Assembly: GCA_016196825.1 (NCBI GenBank)
Contig: JACPWY010000059.1
Coordinates: forward strand, 1-47,206
DNA from: Deltaproteobacteria bacterium
GTDB taxonomy: Bacteria > Bdellovibrionota > FAC87 > UBA2466
Length of the DNA stretch: 47,206 nucleotides
Direction: 5' to 3'
This document shows, piece after piece, positions 8,259 through 16,225 of the stretch (position 1 is its first letter; every line of letters starts with the position of its first letter). The position numbers were made by a program, and so were the translations under genes. Below the pieces are notes generated by a model. The model searched no databases, had not been told where the DNA came from, and saw only the letters and a program-made list of their open reading frames with translations.

Positions 8259-8937
8259 CGCCGTCGTCGGGTGCGTGCAGGGCATTCTTTCCGCTCTGAG
8301 GCGTTTCCCTTTTCGGAATCGGCATTGGAACCGGCTCAAGCGAGGGGCCGGTGGAAGATCCGGGTCCCGGCTGCGGCATCGGATTGGGCAAAAGAATGGG
8401 CTCGGAGGGCTCCGGCTTGGGTTGCGGCTCTGGTTGGGGTTGAGGTTGCGGCTGAGGAGTCGGTTGTTGTCCGCCGCCCTTTGTGATTCCTATGCGATCG
8501 CACGATTCTGGGGTGCGGCATGCCTTCATCGAAAGAAACTCAAGCCTCTGTTGCGCGGTCTGGGAGTCGGTGATGCGGTTGTATTCAATACTCACCGCTC
8601 CGGCCTCATCGACACCGTTGCGTCGCCAATCCTTCGCGACAATGAAAACGCGGCGGCCGTCGACAACCTTGCCGTCTTCCGAGGGGGCAGTCATCTCGCA
8701 GGTGTCAAAAGTGATGAGACGTTTGCTGTAACCCGTTTCATCAATGACGATTCTGTACTCGCCGGTTTTCTGGGCGATGATGTCGAGCTCACGGGACACC
8801 CCAGGAAACGCTATCTGGATCTGGCTCCATAGGAACTCGTAACCCTGAATGTTCTTACATTTGACGGTGACTCGCTTGCCCGCAGCTGCGAGTGGAGAGA
8901 GGCAGATTGAAAAAACAAGGGCCGCAAAGAGTTTCAT
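8182..8937 (-). CDS. Secreted protein with proline/glutamine-rich tail
   Basis: A 251-residue protein with a clear signal peptide (MKLFAALVFSICLSPLAAAG). A globular N-terminal half of about 150 residues contains four or more cysteines, followed by a low-complexity region rich in Pro, Gln and Glu (repeated PQ and PEPQPKPEP units, about 165-185) and a charged C-terminus. The family is unknown. Pro-rich tails like this often act as envelope-spanning or wall-associating spacers (inference). The start has a good ACTGGAGG site. The 3' end lies inside the convergent glycosyltransferase gene. Confidence 0.72.
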   Translation of the reverse strand: MKLFAALVFSICLSPLAAAGKRVTVKCKNIQGYEFLWSQIQIAFPGVSRELDIIAQKTGEYRIVIDETGYSKRLITFDTCEMTAPSEDGKVVDGRRVFIVAKDWRRNGVDEAGAVSIEYNRITDSQTAQQRLEFLSMKACRTPESCDRIGITKGGGQQPTPQPQPQPQPEPQPKPEPSEPILLPNPMPQPGPGSSTGPSLEPVPMPIPKRETPQSGKNALHAPDDGVRGDRNGNGGPKLDDHQLGSREPRQ

Positions 8938-8960
8938 GGAAACCTCCAGTAATTCGGCTG

Positions 8961-8988
8961 TTTACACTTTTTTTTCGGTGTCGGTCAA
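8961..8988 (-). promoter_or_regulatory. Candidate promoter of the Pro-rich secreted protein gene
   Basis: On the minus strand TTGACC (8983-8988) is separated by 16 bases, mostly an A-tract, from TGTAAA (8961-8966). This gives a leader of about 17 bases carrying the GGAGG site before ATG 8937. It contrasts with the leaderless arrangement seen at many housekeeping genes. Confidence 0.4.
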
Positions 8989-9013
8989 TGCCGCTCCGCA
9001 AAATAATTAACTA

Positions 9014-9048
9014 AAGCAATTTCAAATGTTTACCGATACCTTTGGGGT
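9014..9048 (+). promoter_or_regulatory. Promoter block shared with position 20983
   Basis: A 35-base block starting AAGCAATTTCAAA and ending TACCTTTGGGGT closely matches 20983-21018 upstream of another secreted-protein gene. TACCTT (9037-9042) is placed like a -10, with AGCAAT about 17 bases upstream. The predicted mRNA would begin at 9049 with GGAGGGAAT, a nine-base leader consisting only of the ribosome binding site. Confidence 0.4.
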
Positions 9049-9057
9049 GGAGGGAAT

Positions 9058-9339
9058 ATGTATTCTTTGAGGAACTGGAGAGTCGGAGCCCTTTTGGTGG
9101 TGATGGCGGCCGGCTTGGCGATGGCCGACGACGACCCGGAGTCGCTCTCGGCGTGTGAGGCTGAGGCGGGGGGAGTCTTCTCCATGATGTGTATCTGTGC
9201 GAAAAGCGTGGGCGAAAAAATCGAGCATAAGGACCTCTCTCCCCAAATGGCGAAGGACCAGAAGTTTCCCAGTGATAAGGAATGCGAAGAGGCCGCCGGG
9301 CCCATGTGTGAGAAGGCCTGTAAGACCGCTCAGTGGTGA
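9058..9339 (+). CDS. Small secreted six-cysteine protein
   Basis: A 93-residue protein with a signal peptide (MYSLRNWRVG, then a hydrophobic run ending AMA at about residue 23) and an acidic mature region of about 70 residues. The mature region has six cysteines, including CIC, one in KECEE and two in CEKAC, suggesting three disulfides. No known family recognised. The GGAGGGAAT site sits directly before the ATG. It precedes murG by 101 bases but murG appears to have its own promoter. Confidence 0.72.
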   Translation: MYSLRNWRVGALLVVMAAGLAMADDDPESLSACEAEAGGVFSMMCICAKSVGEKIEHKDLSPQMAKDQKFPSDKECEEAAGPMCEKACKTAQW

Positions 9340-9405
9340 TCATTCGCGGGCGAGCGCTCCCGCTTCGAGCGAGTCTTTCTTCATAGCGGTGTCGGGTGGC
9401 CCCAT

Positions 9406-9434
9406 TCGAAATTTCTACGCAAATGTCGTAAAGT
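9406..9434 (+). promoter_or_regulatory. Candidate leaderless promoter of murG
   Basis: TCGAAA (9406-9411), a 17-base spacer and TAAAGT (9429-9434) are followed by exactly six bases and the murG ATG. With standard -10 geometry the A of ATG is the first transcribed base. The -10 hexamer is identical to that of the BrnT-like toxin gene. Confidence 0.45.
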
Positions 9435-9440
9435 AGAGCG

Positions 9441-10514
9441 ATGCCACAAAAAAAGTTTGTCATCACGGGCGGAGGAACCGGGGGGCATGTATTTCCGGCA
9501 ATCTCCATCGCGGAGGAGCTCCAGCGTCGGGGCTCAGTGGTGCACTATGTGGGATCGGCGACCGGATTTGAGGCGAAGTATGTCCCCGAGAAGAAGATCC
9601 CGTTTTTCACCATTCAGAGTGGCGCGGTGAAAAACCAGGGACTGGTGACTCTGGTGAAAACGCTTTTCAAATTGATTGGGGGCTTTTTCCAATCTTTAAG
9701 TCATCTTATCCACTTTCGGCCGGACGCTGTAGTCGGGGTTGGAGGATACGTTTCTGTCCCCGTGTGTGTGGCGGCGACGACCTTGCGAGTGCCTCTGTAT
9801 TTGCAGGAGCAGAACGTGAGTGTGGGGATTGCGAATCGTTTCCTGGGGAGATTTGCGAAGCGAGTGTTTTTGGGGTTTGAGCAGGCACGAAAGAGTTTTC
9901 CTGCCGACGTTGCCGTGGTGACTGGCAATCCCATTCGACGAGAGTTCTTCGAGATGTGCCCCTCTTACGATGGAAGCGGTGGCGAGATTCTGATCTTGGG
10001 GGGAAGCCAAGGGGCGATGGCTATCAATTTCGGCGTCACCAAGAGTCTGTCGCGGCTCATTCAGACGCGGCCGGGAGTCCACATTGTGCACCAGACGGGA
10101 GAACGGGATGTGACATCTGTGACCGAGGCCTACCGTTCTCAACTCACTGCAGGCCAATTTGAAGTGGTGCCGTTCATTCGAGATATCGTGGCCTGCTATC
10201 AGAAGGCTAGCCTCGTCATAGCCCGATCGGGAGCGCTCACGGTTTCGGAGATCCTTCAGGTGCAGAGGCCCGCGATCTTTGTGCCCTATCCGCGGCGGGG
10301 GCAAAACGATCAGACCGCCAATGCCTACTACCTGCAGGAGCTGGGGGTGGCTCTGACGGTCGAGCAGGGGGATCGGTTTGAAGCGAGATTGTGGGAGGCC
10401 ATCGAACGCTGCCTGCAACCGTCGCAATTGACGCGGATGCACGAAAATTTTTCCCGTTTGCCCCTGTCCAACGCCCTTGCTACTATCTGCGACCAGATCG
10501 AGTCGGCTGTCTGA
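9441..10514 (+). CDS. murG: Lipid II synthase MurG
   Basis: UDP-GlcNAc:undecaprenyl-pyrophosphoryl-MurNAc-pentapeptide transferase, which makes lipid II on the inner face of the membrane. The 357-residue length is normal. TGGGTGGHVFPA near the N-terminus is the MurG glycine-rich loop binding the lipid-linked acceptor. GNPIRREF and LGGSQGA mark the start of the second Rossmann domain, and SGALTVSE followed by PYPRRGQNDQTAN is the UDP-GlcNAc site. It heads a murG-murC-murB-patatin operon. The usual dcw-cluster neighbours (ftsW, ddl, ftsQ) are not here. Confidence 0.95.
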   Translation: MPQKKFVITGGGTGGHVFPAISIAEELQRRGSVVHYVGSATGFEAKYVPEKKIPFFTIQSGAVKNQGLVTLVKTLFKLIGGFFQSLSHLIHFRPDAVVGVGGYVSVPVCVAATTLRVPLYLQEQNVSVGIANRFLGRFAKRVFLGFEQARKSFPADVAVVTGNPIRREFFEMCPSYDGSGGEILILGGSQGAMAINFGVTKSLSRLIQTRPGVHIVHQTGERDVTSVTEAYRSQLTAGQFEVVPFIRDIVACYQKASLVIARSGALTVSEILQVQRPAIFVPYPRRGQNDQTANAYYLQELGVALTVEQGDRFEARLWEAIERCLQPSQLTRMHENFSRLPLSNALATICDQIESAV

Positions 10515-10531
10515 AGTGTCCTGGCGTTGCG

Positions 10532-11887
10532 ATGTATAACAAGATCCGGAAAATTCATTTCATTGGTATTGGTGGTATCGGCATGAGTGGCATCGCCGAG
10601 CTGTTGCGGCGTCATGGTTTCTTGGTGACCGGTTCCGATAAAGGCGAAGGCGAGTCGGTTCGCATTCTTCGAAAGCTCGGCATCCCGATTGCGATTGGCC
10701 ATGACGCGCGTAACATCGAAGGGGCGGAACTGGTGGTGATCTCTTCCGCTGTGAGGGCGGAGAATCCCGAGGTGATGGCCGCACAGGGGCGGGGGATTCC
10801 CGTGATTCCGCGGGCGGAGATGCTCGCGGAGCTAATGCGGATGAAATATGGGATCGCCGTCGCGGGGGCGCACGGCAAGACTACGACTACATCGATGATC
10901 TCATGGGTGCTCGTGAACGCTGGGCTCGATCCCACGATTATTGTTGGTGGCCGGATGGACAATTTTGGCGGCACTAACGCGCGTTTGGGGAATGGTGAAT
11001 TCATGGTGGCCGAGGCGGATGAGAGCGATGGCTCGTTCAACCGTCTTTCGCCCTCGATCGCAATCGTGACCAATCTGGATCGCGAGCACATGGATTACTT
11101 CCGCTCGATGCAGAATCTGCGCAAAGCTTTCGTCAGCTTTCTCAATAAAGTTCCATTCTATGGGTTATCGGTCTTGTGCCAGGACGATCCGTCCCTGAGG
11201 GTGATGAGGAATCGGTTGAATCGTCGGGTGGCGACTTATGGATTTCACCCGCAGTCGGATTTTCGGGTGCTCGAGTATGTTCCGTCGTCGACAGGAAGTG
11301 AGTCTAGGTTGGTCGTGAAGGGCGAAGTGCATACGCTGCGGCTTCGGGTGCCAGGGCGTCACAATGTTTTGAACGCCCTGGCGACGCTCGTGGTCGCTGA
11401 GGAGCTCGGGGTGTCATTGTCGAAGGCGCTTGAGGCTCTCGCCAAGTATGAAGGGGTTCGCCGACGGTTTCAGCTCAAGGGCCGCAGAAACGAGATTTCG
11501 TTTATTGATGATTACGCCCACCACCCCACCGAGATCCGGGCGACGTTGGCGGCGGCACGCGAGCGTTTTCCCTCTTCGAAGATTCATGTGATTTTTCAGC
11601 CCCACCGGTTTTCACGAGTGCAGGATCTTTTCGAAGACTTTGCGCGATCATTCGGCAATTGCGATCGGGTGATCATCACCGACATCTATTCGGCGGGAGA
11701 GACTCCAATAGAAGGGGTGACTGGATCGGAGCTGGCCGAGAGCATTGAGAGGCAAGGGGGAAGGTCGCAATACCGATCGACGCCTCAGCAGGCGATGGAG
11801 ACCTGTCTCAACCAATGTGCGCCCAATGATGTGGTGCTGACCCTGGGGGCTGGAGACCTGCCCAATGTCTATCGTTCTCTCTTCTAA
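10532..11887 (+). CDS. murC: UDP-N-acetylmuramate--L-alanine ligase MurC
   Basis: A 451-residue cytoplasmic ATP-dependent ligase adding the first amino acid to UDP-MurNAc. IHFIGIGGIGMSGIAELL (8-25) is the UDP-binding loop. GAHGKTTTT (112-120) is the ATP P-loop. AEADESDGSF and TNLDREHMDYF are central-domain motifs, and DDYAHHPTEIRATL is the C-terminal MurC signature. I start at ATG 10532, 17 bases after murG, because the family begins there. The 3' end overlaps murB by 23 bases. Confidence 0.95.
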   Translation: MYNKIRKIHFIGIGGIGMSGIAELLRRHGFLVTGSDKGEGESVRILRKLGIPIAIGHDARNIEGAELVVISSAVRAENPEVMAAQGRGIPVIPRAEMLAELMRMKYGIAVAGAHGKTTTTSMISWVLVNAGLDPTIIVGGRMDNFGGTNARLGNGEFMVAEADESDGSFNRLSPSIAIVTNLDREHMDYFRSMQNLRKAFVSFLNKVPFYGLSVLCQDDPSLRVMRNRLNRRVATYGFHPQSDFRVLEYVPSSTGSESRLVVKGEVHTLRLRVPGRHNVLNALATLVVAEELGVSLSKALEALAKYEGVRRRFQLKGRRNEISFIDDYAHHPTEIRATLAAARERFPSSKIHVIFQPHRFSRVQDLFEDFARSFGNCDRVIITDIYSAGETPIEGVTGSELAESIERQGGRSQYRSTPQQAMETCLNQCAPNDVVLTLGAGDLPNVYRSLF

Positions 11888-12806
11888 CGCCCGGGAAACG
11901 ATCTGTTCCCGGTTTGGCGATCGGGTTCTTTTTGATGAACCCCTTGCGCCGTATGTCGCGTATCGCATCGGTGGCCCCGCGGATCTATTGGTGTTTCCGA
12001 GGGGCGAAGAGGAGCTTGTCTGGCTGAGTGATTTTGCCCAACGTGAAAAGCTGCCTGTGACAGTTGTGGGAACAGGGACCAATCTCCTTGTCCACGATGA
12101 TGGGATCAGAGGGGTCACCGTCATTTTGAAGGAGGGTCTCAACTCCATAGAGGAGATCGGGCGCGACGACAGAGGCGTTTCGGTGCGTGTGGGGGGCGGG
12201 GTTCAAAAGGCTGTTTTTCTGAATTGGGCCTGCGAGCGGGGGTACACTGGGCTTGAGTTTTCTTCTGGGGTTCCCGGTACCATCGGCGGTGGTATCTTTA
12301 TGAATGCCGGCACCAAGTACGGCAGCTATGGCGATATTTTGGGTGAACTGCGCCTTTTCAGTTTTGAAAAAGGGGTCACGACACTGCGTCGGGAGGAGCT
12401 CCAGTTTGGATACCGGGAACAGAACGCGGTGAGGAACGCGATTGTGCTTTCCGCAACATTTCGATTGGGGTTTGGGGAATCGACGGTGATCTCAGCTGAG
12501 ATCAATCGTATTATCGCCGAGCGGGCGGCGAAGCAGCCTCTTGATTTTCCAAGTTGTGGCTCGACCTTTAAGAATCCACCCGATCTCTCTGCGGGGCGAC
12601 TCATCGAAAAAAGCGGCGTGAAGGGGTTAAGAATAGGGGACGCGGAAATTTCCGAAAAGCATGCTAACTTTATTCTAAATCGGGGGCGGGCGAAGGCCTC
12701 TGAAGTGCAGTGCCTAATCGATGTGGTGGGTGTGATTGTCGAGGAGAGGTTTGGGGTCACACTCGAAACGGAAGTCATCATTTTGGGCGGGCCAAGAGAG
12801 CGATGA
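11865..12806 (+). CDS. murB: UDP-N-acetylenolpyruvoylglucosamine reductase MurB
   Basis: A 313-residue FAD enzyme that reduces UDP-GlcNAc-enolpyruvate to UDP-MurNAc. YRIGGPADLLVFP (33-45), VGTGTNLLVHD (68-78) and FSSGVPGTIGGGIFMNAG (132-149) bind FAD. SCGSTFKNP (230-238) carries the serine that protonates the intermediate (Ser233 by alignment to known MurB). The length and lack of the extra loop fit the type II form. It starts inside the end of murC and its own stop overlaps the patatin start by ATGA, so all four genes are coupled. Confidence 0.95.
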   Translation: MSIVLSSNARETICSRFGDRVLFDEPLAPYVAYRIGGPADLLVFPRGEEELVWLSDFAQREKLPVTVVGTGTNLLVHDDGIRGVTVILKEGLNSIEEIGRDDRGVSVRVGGGVQKAVFLNWACERGYTGLEFSSGVPGTIGGGIFMNAGTKYGSYGDILGELRLFSFEKGVTTLRREELQFGYREQNAVRNAIVLSATFRLGFGESTVISAEINRIIAERAAKQPLDFPSCGSTFKNPPDLSAGRLIEKSGVKGLRIGDAEISEKHANFILNRGRAKASEVQCLIDVVGVIVEERFGVTLETEVIILGGPRER

Positions 12807-14038
12807 AGAAAGTCCAAACTACGCCCCTTCCATTCACGAAGACGGGACTGGTTTGCAGCGGTGGCGCCACCAAAGCGGCGGCGTTTCATGTGGGTGTGTG
12901 TTTGGCTCTCAGAGACAAAGGATTCTCCTTTGTCGGCGGACGGCTCGATAACCCACCGGCGATAAATTCTTTGCCCTATCCGCGGCCCCGTTACCACCCC
13001 TACCAGATCGCCACTTACGTGGGGTCCAGTGCCGGCTCATTCATTGCGACTCTGCTGGCGTCCGGGATTCCCATTGAGTCGGTCATTAATGCTTTTGTCG
13101 ATGGGGAGGAGTTTAAAGCACCTGGGAACCACCCCCCGATTCCGAAACTTCAGTACAAGGATATCCTCTCCATTCATTGGCCGCGCCCGACGTCGATTCT
13201 CAAGAGTTTTCAGAAGAGCTCGATTCTGGGGAAAACTCTGGAGTCGATGGTGTTGAAGAATCTCCGGTTGCCCGGGATTTTTTCGACGAGAAATCTTTCG
13301 CGTTATCTGGAACAAAACATTCTGCCGACTCCGTATTTCCATGAGCTTAAGGCGGATTTGTTTGTGGTGGGCACCCAACTCGATCATTCTCGTAAGATTG
13401 TCTTTGGGCGATTTGGGACTGAGAAGACCTACGATCCGTACTGCCAATATGCCTCGAACGCAGTGATTTCAGAGGCGGTGGGGGCGTCGATGTCGTTGCC
13501 TCCGGTTTTTGCCCCGTACTTGGTTCATCACGAAGGGCACGGAACTCGCTACTATATTGATGGGGAGATTCGGGAGACGCTGTCCACTCACGTGGCCAAA
13601 GAGAATGGTTGTGATCTGATTATCTGTTCCTACACCCACCAGCCCTACCACTACCGTGATGACATTGGCTCGCTCTTTCACTTTGGATTGTCAGCGATCG
13701 TGATCCAGGCGCTGTACCAGGCGATTGAGCAGAAGGTGTATGGGGCGCGCAAGGCCCACGAAAACAAGGTGGCCACGTTTGAAACTGTGCGAAATTTTTG
13801 CAAACGCAAGAAATACCCAGAAGAGGATATTGAGGAGCTCGTGGATGAACTGCGTGAGAAGCTCGATTTTCACGAGAAGCTCAATTACGTTTTCATTCAC
13901 CCCGAGGCCAAAGATACGGAGATGTTTTTTGGGGATCATTTCACGTTGAATTCGGAGGCGCTGAAAACCGTGGCCAACATTGGTTATAAGCGGGCTATGG
14001 CCGAGCTCCGCAAGTACGATCTTCGCCCGCAGGCGTGA
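12803..14038 (+). CDS. Patatin-like phospholipase coupled to murB
   Basis: A 411-residue predicted serine lipase. VCSGGATKAAAFHVG (17-31) is the oxyanion-hole loop, G74SSAG78 holds nucleophile Ser76, and YIDGEI places the catalytic Asp at 253. Patatins use this Ser-Asp dyad to cleave fatty acids from membrane lipids. No signal peptide is seen, so it acts in the cytoplasm or on the inner leaflet unless exported otherwise. The C-terminal 120 residues are charged and helical and not recognised. It overlaps murB by four bases, so it is made with the peptidoglycan precursor enzymes. Start chosen at that overlap; the frame continues further upstream inside murB. Confidence 0.82.
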   Translation: MKKVQTTPLPFTKTGLVCSGGATKAAAFHVGVCLALRDKGFSFVGGRLDNPPAINSLPYPRPRYHPYQIATYVGSSAGSFIATLLASGIPIESVINAFVDGEEFKAPGNHPPIPKLQYKDILSIHWPRPTSILKSFQKSSILGKTLESMVLKNLRLPGIFSTRNLSRYLEQNILPTPYFHELKADLFVVGTQLDHSRKIVFGRFGTEKTYDPYCQYASNAVISEAVGASMSLPPVFAPYLVHHEGHGTRYYIDGEIRETLSTHVAKENGCDLIICSYTHQPYHYRDDIGSLFHFGLSAIVIQALYQAIEQKVYGARKAHENKVATFETVRNFCKRKKYPEEDIEELVDELREKLDFHEKLNYVFIHPEAKDTEMFFGDHFTLNSEALKTVANIGYKRAMAELRKYDLRPQA

Positions 14039-14060
14039 CTTGAAAAACGCAGGGAACTTT

Positions 14061-14348
14061 ATGTATAAGCGCCACATGAAACAGGTTTTCTTGGTTGCTT
14101 TGTGCTCGGCGCTTTCCGGCTGTGGTCTCCCCTGGGTGAGCAGCTCTAATGGAGCGGTTGTGAGCTCCCTGTCTTACGAATTCAAGGATAATGAGAGAAG
14201 CTGCTCGACCGGGTACCACAAGGCCGATTTCCAGTCAGAGTACTGCGAGATGCTCGGAAACCACTTCCTCAACAACTACTGCGCCTACGAGGCCCGTCGA
14301 GAAGCCTACCGAAACTCCTGCGGCATTCCGAATTTTGAGCAGTTGTGA
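14061..14348 (+). CDS. Small lipoprotein
   Basis: A 95-residue predicted lipoprotein with lipobox LSGC near residue 21 after a hydrophobic signal (VFLVALCSA). The mature part contains four more cysteines (CSTGYHK, EYCEM, YCAYE, SCGI) and ends at a short acidic tail. Start ATG 14061 is preceded by AGGGAAC; ATG 14076 is the alternative but has no site. It follows the patatin gene by 22 bases, so it may be the last gene of the murGCB operon. Family not recognised. Confidence 0.7.
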   Translation: MYKRHMKQVFLVALCSALSGCGLPWVSSSNGAVVSSLSYEFKDNERSCSTGYHKADFQSEYCEMLGNHFLNNYCAYEARREAYRNSCGIPNFEQL

Positions 14349-14591
14349 TCTAGCGGAATCCCAATGCGCTGCCAAAAAAACGCGCCAGGGCCTGATGACA
14401 GAAACCCATTGGGCGAACGTGATTTCATGTTTAAGCACTTAATGCTCGGCTCTACAAAGCGATGCAAACGATGGACATGATAGAGAATCGCGGCTTTTTA
14501 GTGGTCAAGGAATTGAAGAGCTAGCCAGAAAACCTGTAATCGTTGAGCGATCAATTACGTAATGGTTTTGAGGGATTGTAGACCAGTCGCT
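14349..14591. other. Intergenic region with a short startless frame
   Basis: Between a lipoprotein gene ending rightwards and a nucleotidyltransferase gene ending leftwards. I see no RNA gene or strong terminator. A frame of about 27 codons, with no start upstream of its internal ATGs, ends at the TAG near 14523; it could be the tail of a decayed gene or chance. Confidence 0.3.
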
Positions 14592-15086
14592 TCATTTGTA
14601 GGTTCCTTTGTTTTTCCGGAGAATTTCTCTGAGGTGAGTCAGGGTTTCCTTGTCTTTAGGGCGGGTCATCGTTTCTTTGATCTTTATCAAGTCCTCTAGG
14701 CAAACAACTCTGCACTCATGGCCAAAAAGCGACACCGCGGTGGCGTTTTGTTTAATCCTTGCAAAACGCCCGACCGGTTTGAGTTCCGATAAGATATCCA
14801 AAACGCCCCAATCTGTTTCTAGGTAGATATTGTTAACGCCTTCTAATTTTTCGGGATAAGTGAGAAATGAGGGTTTGAAATTGGGGTTCATTCTGTGTCT
14901 TGGGGCGAGGTCTTTGAGTGCGTTGCGAAGTTTACCCACCTGCGTTTCATCGATGGAGATGCAGATGTCGATATCCTGGGTTACGAGTGGTGAGCCATGG
15001 AGGACAGAAGCCAGACCCCCTGCGAGCACGAAGTCAATTTCATGTTGGAGGAGGCGTTCAAGTAAACGTTTCAGATTGTCCTGCAT
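14592..15086 (-). CDS. Minimal nucleotidyltransferase-fold protein (AbiEii/DUF6036-like)
   Basis: A 164-residue protein with the nucleotidyltransferase core. AGGLASVLHGS (22-32) is the GS-type glycine loop, and DIDICI gives the metal-binding pair Asp38 and Asp40. A third acidic position follows in the WGVLDIL strand. VCLEDLIKIKETM is the helix that follows the core in AbiEii/MNT-type proteins. Such proteins are often toxins that add nucleotides to tRNA or to partner proteins, but function here is not shown. Its start lies inside the end of the upstream GNAT-fusion gene (29-base overlap), so the two are coupled. Confidence 0.72.
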   Translation of the reverse strand: MQDNLKRLLERLLQHEIDFVLAGGLASVLHGSPLVTQDIDICISIDETQVGKLRNALKDLAPRHRMNPNFKPSFLTYPEKLEGVNNIYLETDWGVLDILSELKPVGRFARIKQNATAVSLFGHECRVVCLEDLIKIKETMTRPKDKETLTHLREILRKNKGTYK

Positions 15087-15759
15087 AATATTTCCGTCCG
15101 GCCTCCTGGAGATCCCTGATCAGTTCGCGGGCGTTCTCATGAGAGGCAAGCCTCTCCTCGGGCAAGAGAGTCAAATTATGTGCGACCAGAGATGCATCAA
15201 ATTTGGGTGGTTCAGTTTCTCTCACCCTCACATATTTGCTTTTTGCAATCGAGTGGATGAGGGTTCTGAACCCTTTCCAATCGATCTCCTTTTCCAGTGC
15301 CAGTCCTAGTCTCTTGGCCACCGCGATGGAGCGAGTGTTGTCCGATCGAATCAGAGAAACAACCTTTTCGAAACCAAGGATTTCAAAGCCAAACGCTAGG
15401 CAGGCTCGGCCTGCTTCTGTGGCAAAGCCGTTTCCGAAGACTTCACTTCGTATCAGGTATCCGAGCTCTGGCTGGTATTCGCCTTCCAGTATCTGCGGCA
15501 GAAGTCCAACCTGACCGATGAAGCGTCCGCTCCGTAGCTCTTCCACGATATAGAATCCGTGCCCGTATTTTTCATAACCCGCAAAGGTCTTGTCCATCCA
15601 GACACGGGTTTCGTTTTCATCAAGAGTCTTTGGGTAGTGCTTCATGACGAGTGGGTCGCTGAGGAGCGAAAAAAGATTGGAAAAATCAATTGATTCCATC
15701 CAACGCAAACGAAGGCGCTGCGTTCGGAACAACTCTCCGGTTTTCAAGATGGCTGGCAT
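15058..15759 (-). CDS. GNAT acetyltransferase fused to a nucleotidyltransferase-partner-like tail
   Basis: A 233-residue protein. Residues 10-175 form a RimJ/RimL-type GNAT domain (TQRLRLRWM at the start, acetyl-CoA loop RSEVFGNGFATEA at 104-116, and SDNTRSIAVAKRLG at 139-152). The last 55 residues (FDASLVAHNLTLLPEERLASHENA and a terminal helix) resemble, from memory, the small proteins encoded just before nucleotidyltransferase genes, and such a gene follows here with an overlap. It could be a modifying enzyme or part of a toxin-antitoxin unit. The start lies 14 bases after the tRNA-Leu 3' end. Longer readings through the tRNA are rejected. Confidence 0.72.
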   Translation of the reverse strand: MPAILKTGELFRTQRLRLRWMESIDFSNLFSLLSDPLVMKHYPKTLDENETRVWMDKTFAGYEKYGHGFYIVEELRSGRFIGQVGLLPQILEGEYQPELGYLIRSEVFGNGFATEAGRACLAFGFEILGFEKVVSLIRSDNTRSIAVAKRLGLALEKEIDWKGFRTLIHSIAKSKYVRVRETEPPKFDASLVAHNLTLLPEERLASHENARELIRDLQEAGRKYYAGQSETFT

Positions 15760-15773
15760 TTCAACTTGGAAAC

Positions 15774-15855
15774 TGCTCGGAGAGAGACTCGAACTCTCAC
15801 GGGTCGCCCCACAGGCTTCTGAGACCTGCGTGTCTACCAATTCCACCATCCGAGC
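15774..15855 (-). tRNA. tRNA-Leu (anticodon CAG)
   Basis: The acceptor stem pairs GCTCGGA with TCCGAGC. The D-arm contains the TGGTGGAATTGGTAGACACG segment typical of tRNA-Leu. The anticodon stem-loop has loop CTCAGAA, giving anticodon CAG for CUG codons. There is a long variable arm (GGG/CCC stem), and the T-arm is GAGAG-TTCGAGT-CTCTC. The discriminator is A and CCA is not encoded. A GNAT gene follows 14 bases downstream on the same strand. Confidence 0.95.
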
Positions 15856-15866
15856 GTAGCGGGAGG

Positions 15867-15895
15867 AAAATAGCCTCGGTCCCCACCGTTGTCGA
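15867..15895 (-). promoter_or_regulatory. Promoter of tRNA-Leu
   Basis: TCGACA (15890-15895), a 17-base spacer and TATTTT (15867-15872), followed by a GC-rich discriminator (CCTCCCGC) and the tRNA 5' end 11 bases downstream. GC-rich discriminators are typical of stable-RNA promoters under stringent control. Confidence 0.55.
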
Positions 15896-16225
15896 GTCTG
15901 TGCGTCAAACCCGGACTCAAGATCCCGCGATGGCTAACCGACGGAACTATTAACGAGGTTAACGGTGTCGGAAGGAAGGCATCCATGAAGGCTGCTGCTT
16001 CAAAAATCTAGGGTGCAATCCGAACCGCCTTAGCATTGAGAGGCGTTGCACAATGCGGGTTTCCGCGACTAATAAATTGAAATCATGACGATTCTACCGG
16101 ACGGCAGTGACTTTGATGGTTCAATCAAAAAACCGTAGTGGCTCAAGTCCCTCCGGCGGCAGTGAATAAATGGTTTACCTTGCCAATTAAAATTTGATAA
16201 GGGTGCAAAAGTATGGAGGTCATTT
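15896..16225. other. Intergenic region with short repeats
   Basis: No gene of useful length. An imperfect hairpin (CCGAC...GTCGG with inner TTAAC/GTTAA arms) lies near 15938-15972. An eight-codon reading frame with an AAGGAAGG site starts near 15984. A 13-base direct repeat, CCGG(A)CGGCAGTGA, occurs at 16097-16110 and 16153-16165. A weak promoter for the next gene, TTTACC then GATAAG 16 bases later, lies near 16173-16200. I could not match any known riboswitch. Confidence 0.35.

Noticed and set aside
8152..8832. A 226-residue plus-strand frame opposite the Pro-rich secreted protein.
   Set aside because: It is the antisense of a gene with signal peptide and ribosome binding site; its Leu/Arg-Gly repeats are the mirror of the Pro/Gln codons.
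15760..15849. In-frame extension of the GNAT protein upstream to a 263-residue version beginning MVELVDTQ.
   Set aside because: These codons are the tRNA-Leu gene itself; MVELVDTQ is the familiar false translation of tRNA-Leu.
15984..16010. Eight-codon frame with a good ribosome binding site, considered as a leader peptide.
   Set aside because: The next gene is more than 200 bases away, with no attenuator hairpin between.
16097..16165. Repeated CGGCAGTGA segments upstream of a secreted-protein gene considered as a riboswitch.
   Set aside because: I could not match them to c-di-GMP, cobalamin or other riboswitch consensus, and no clear aptamer stem is formed.
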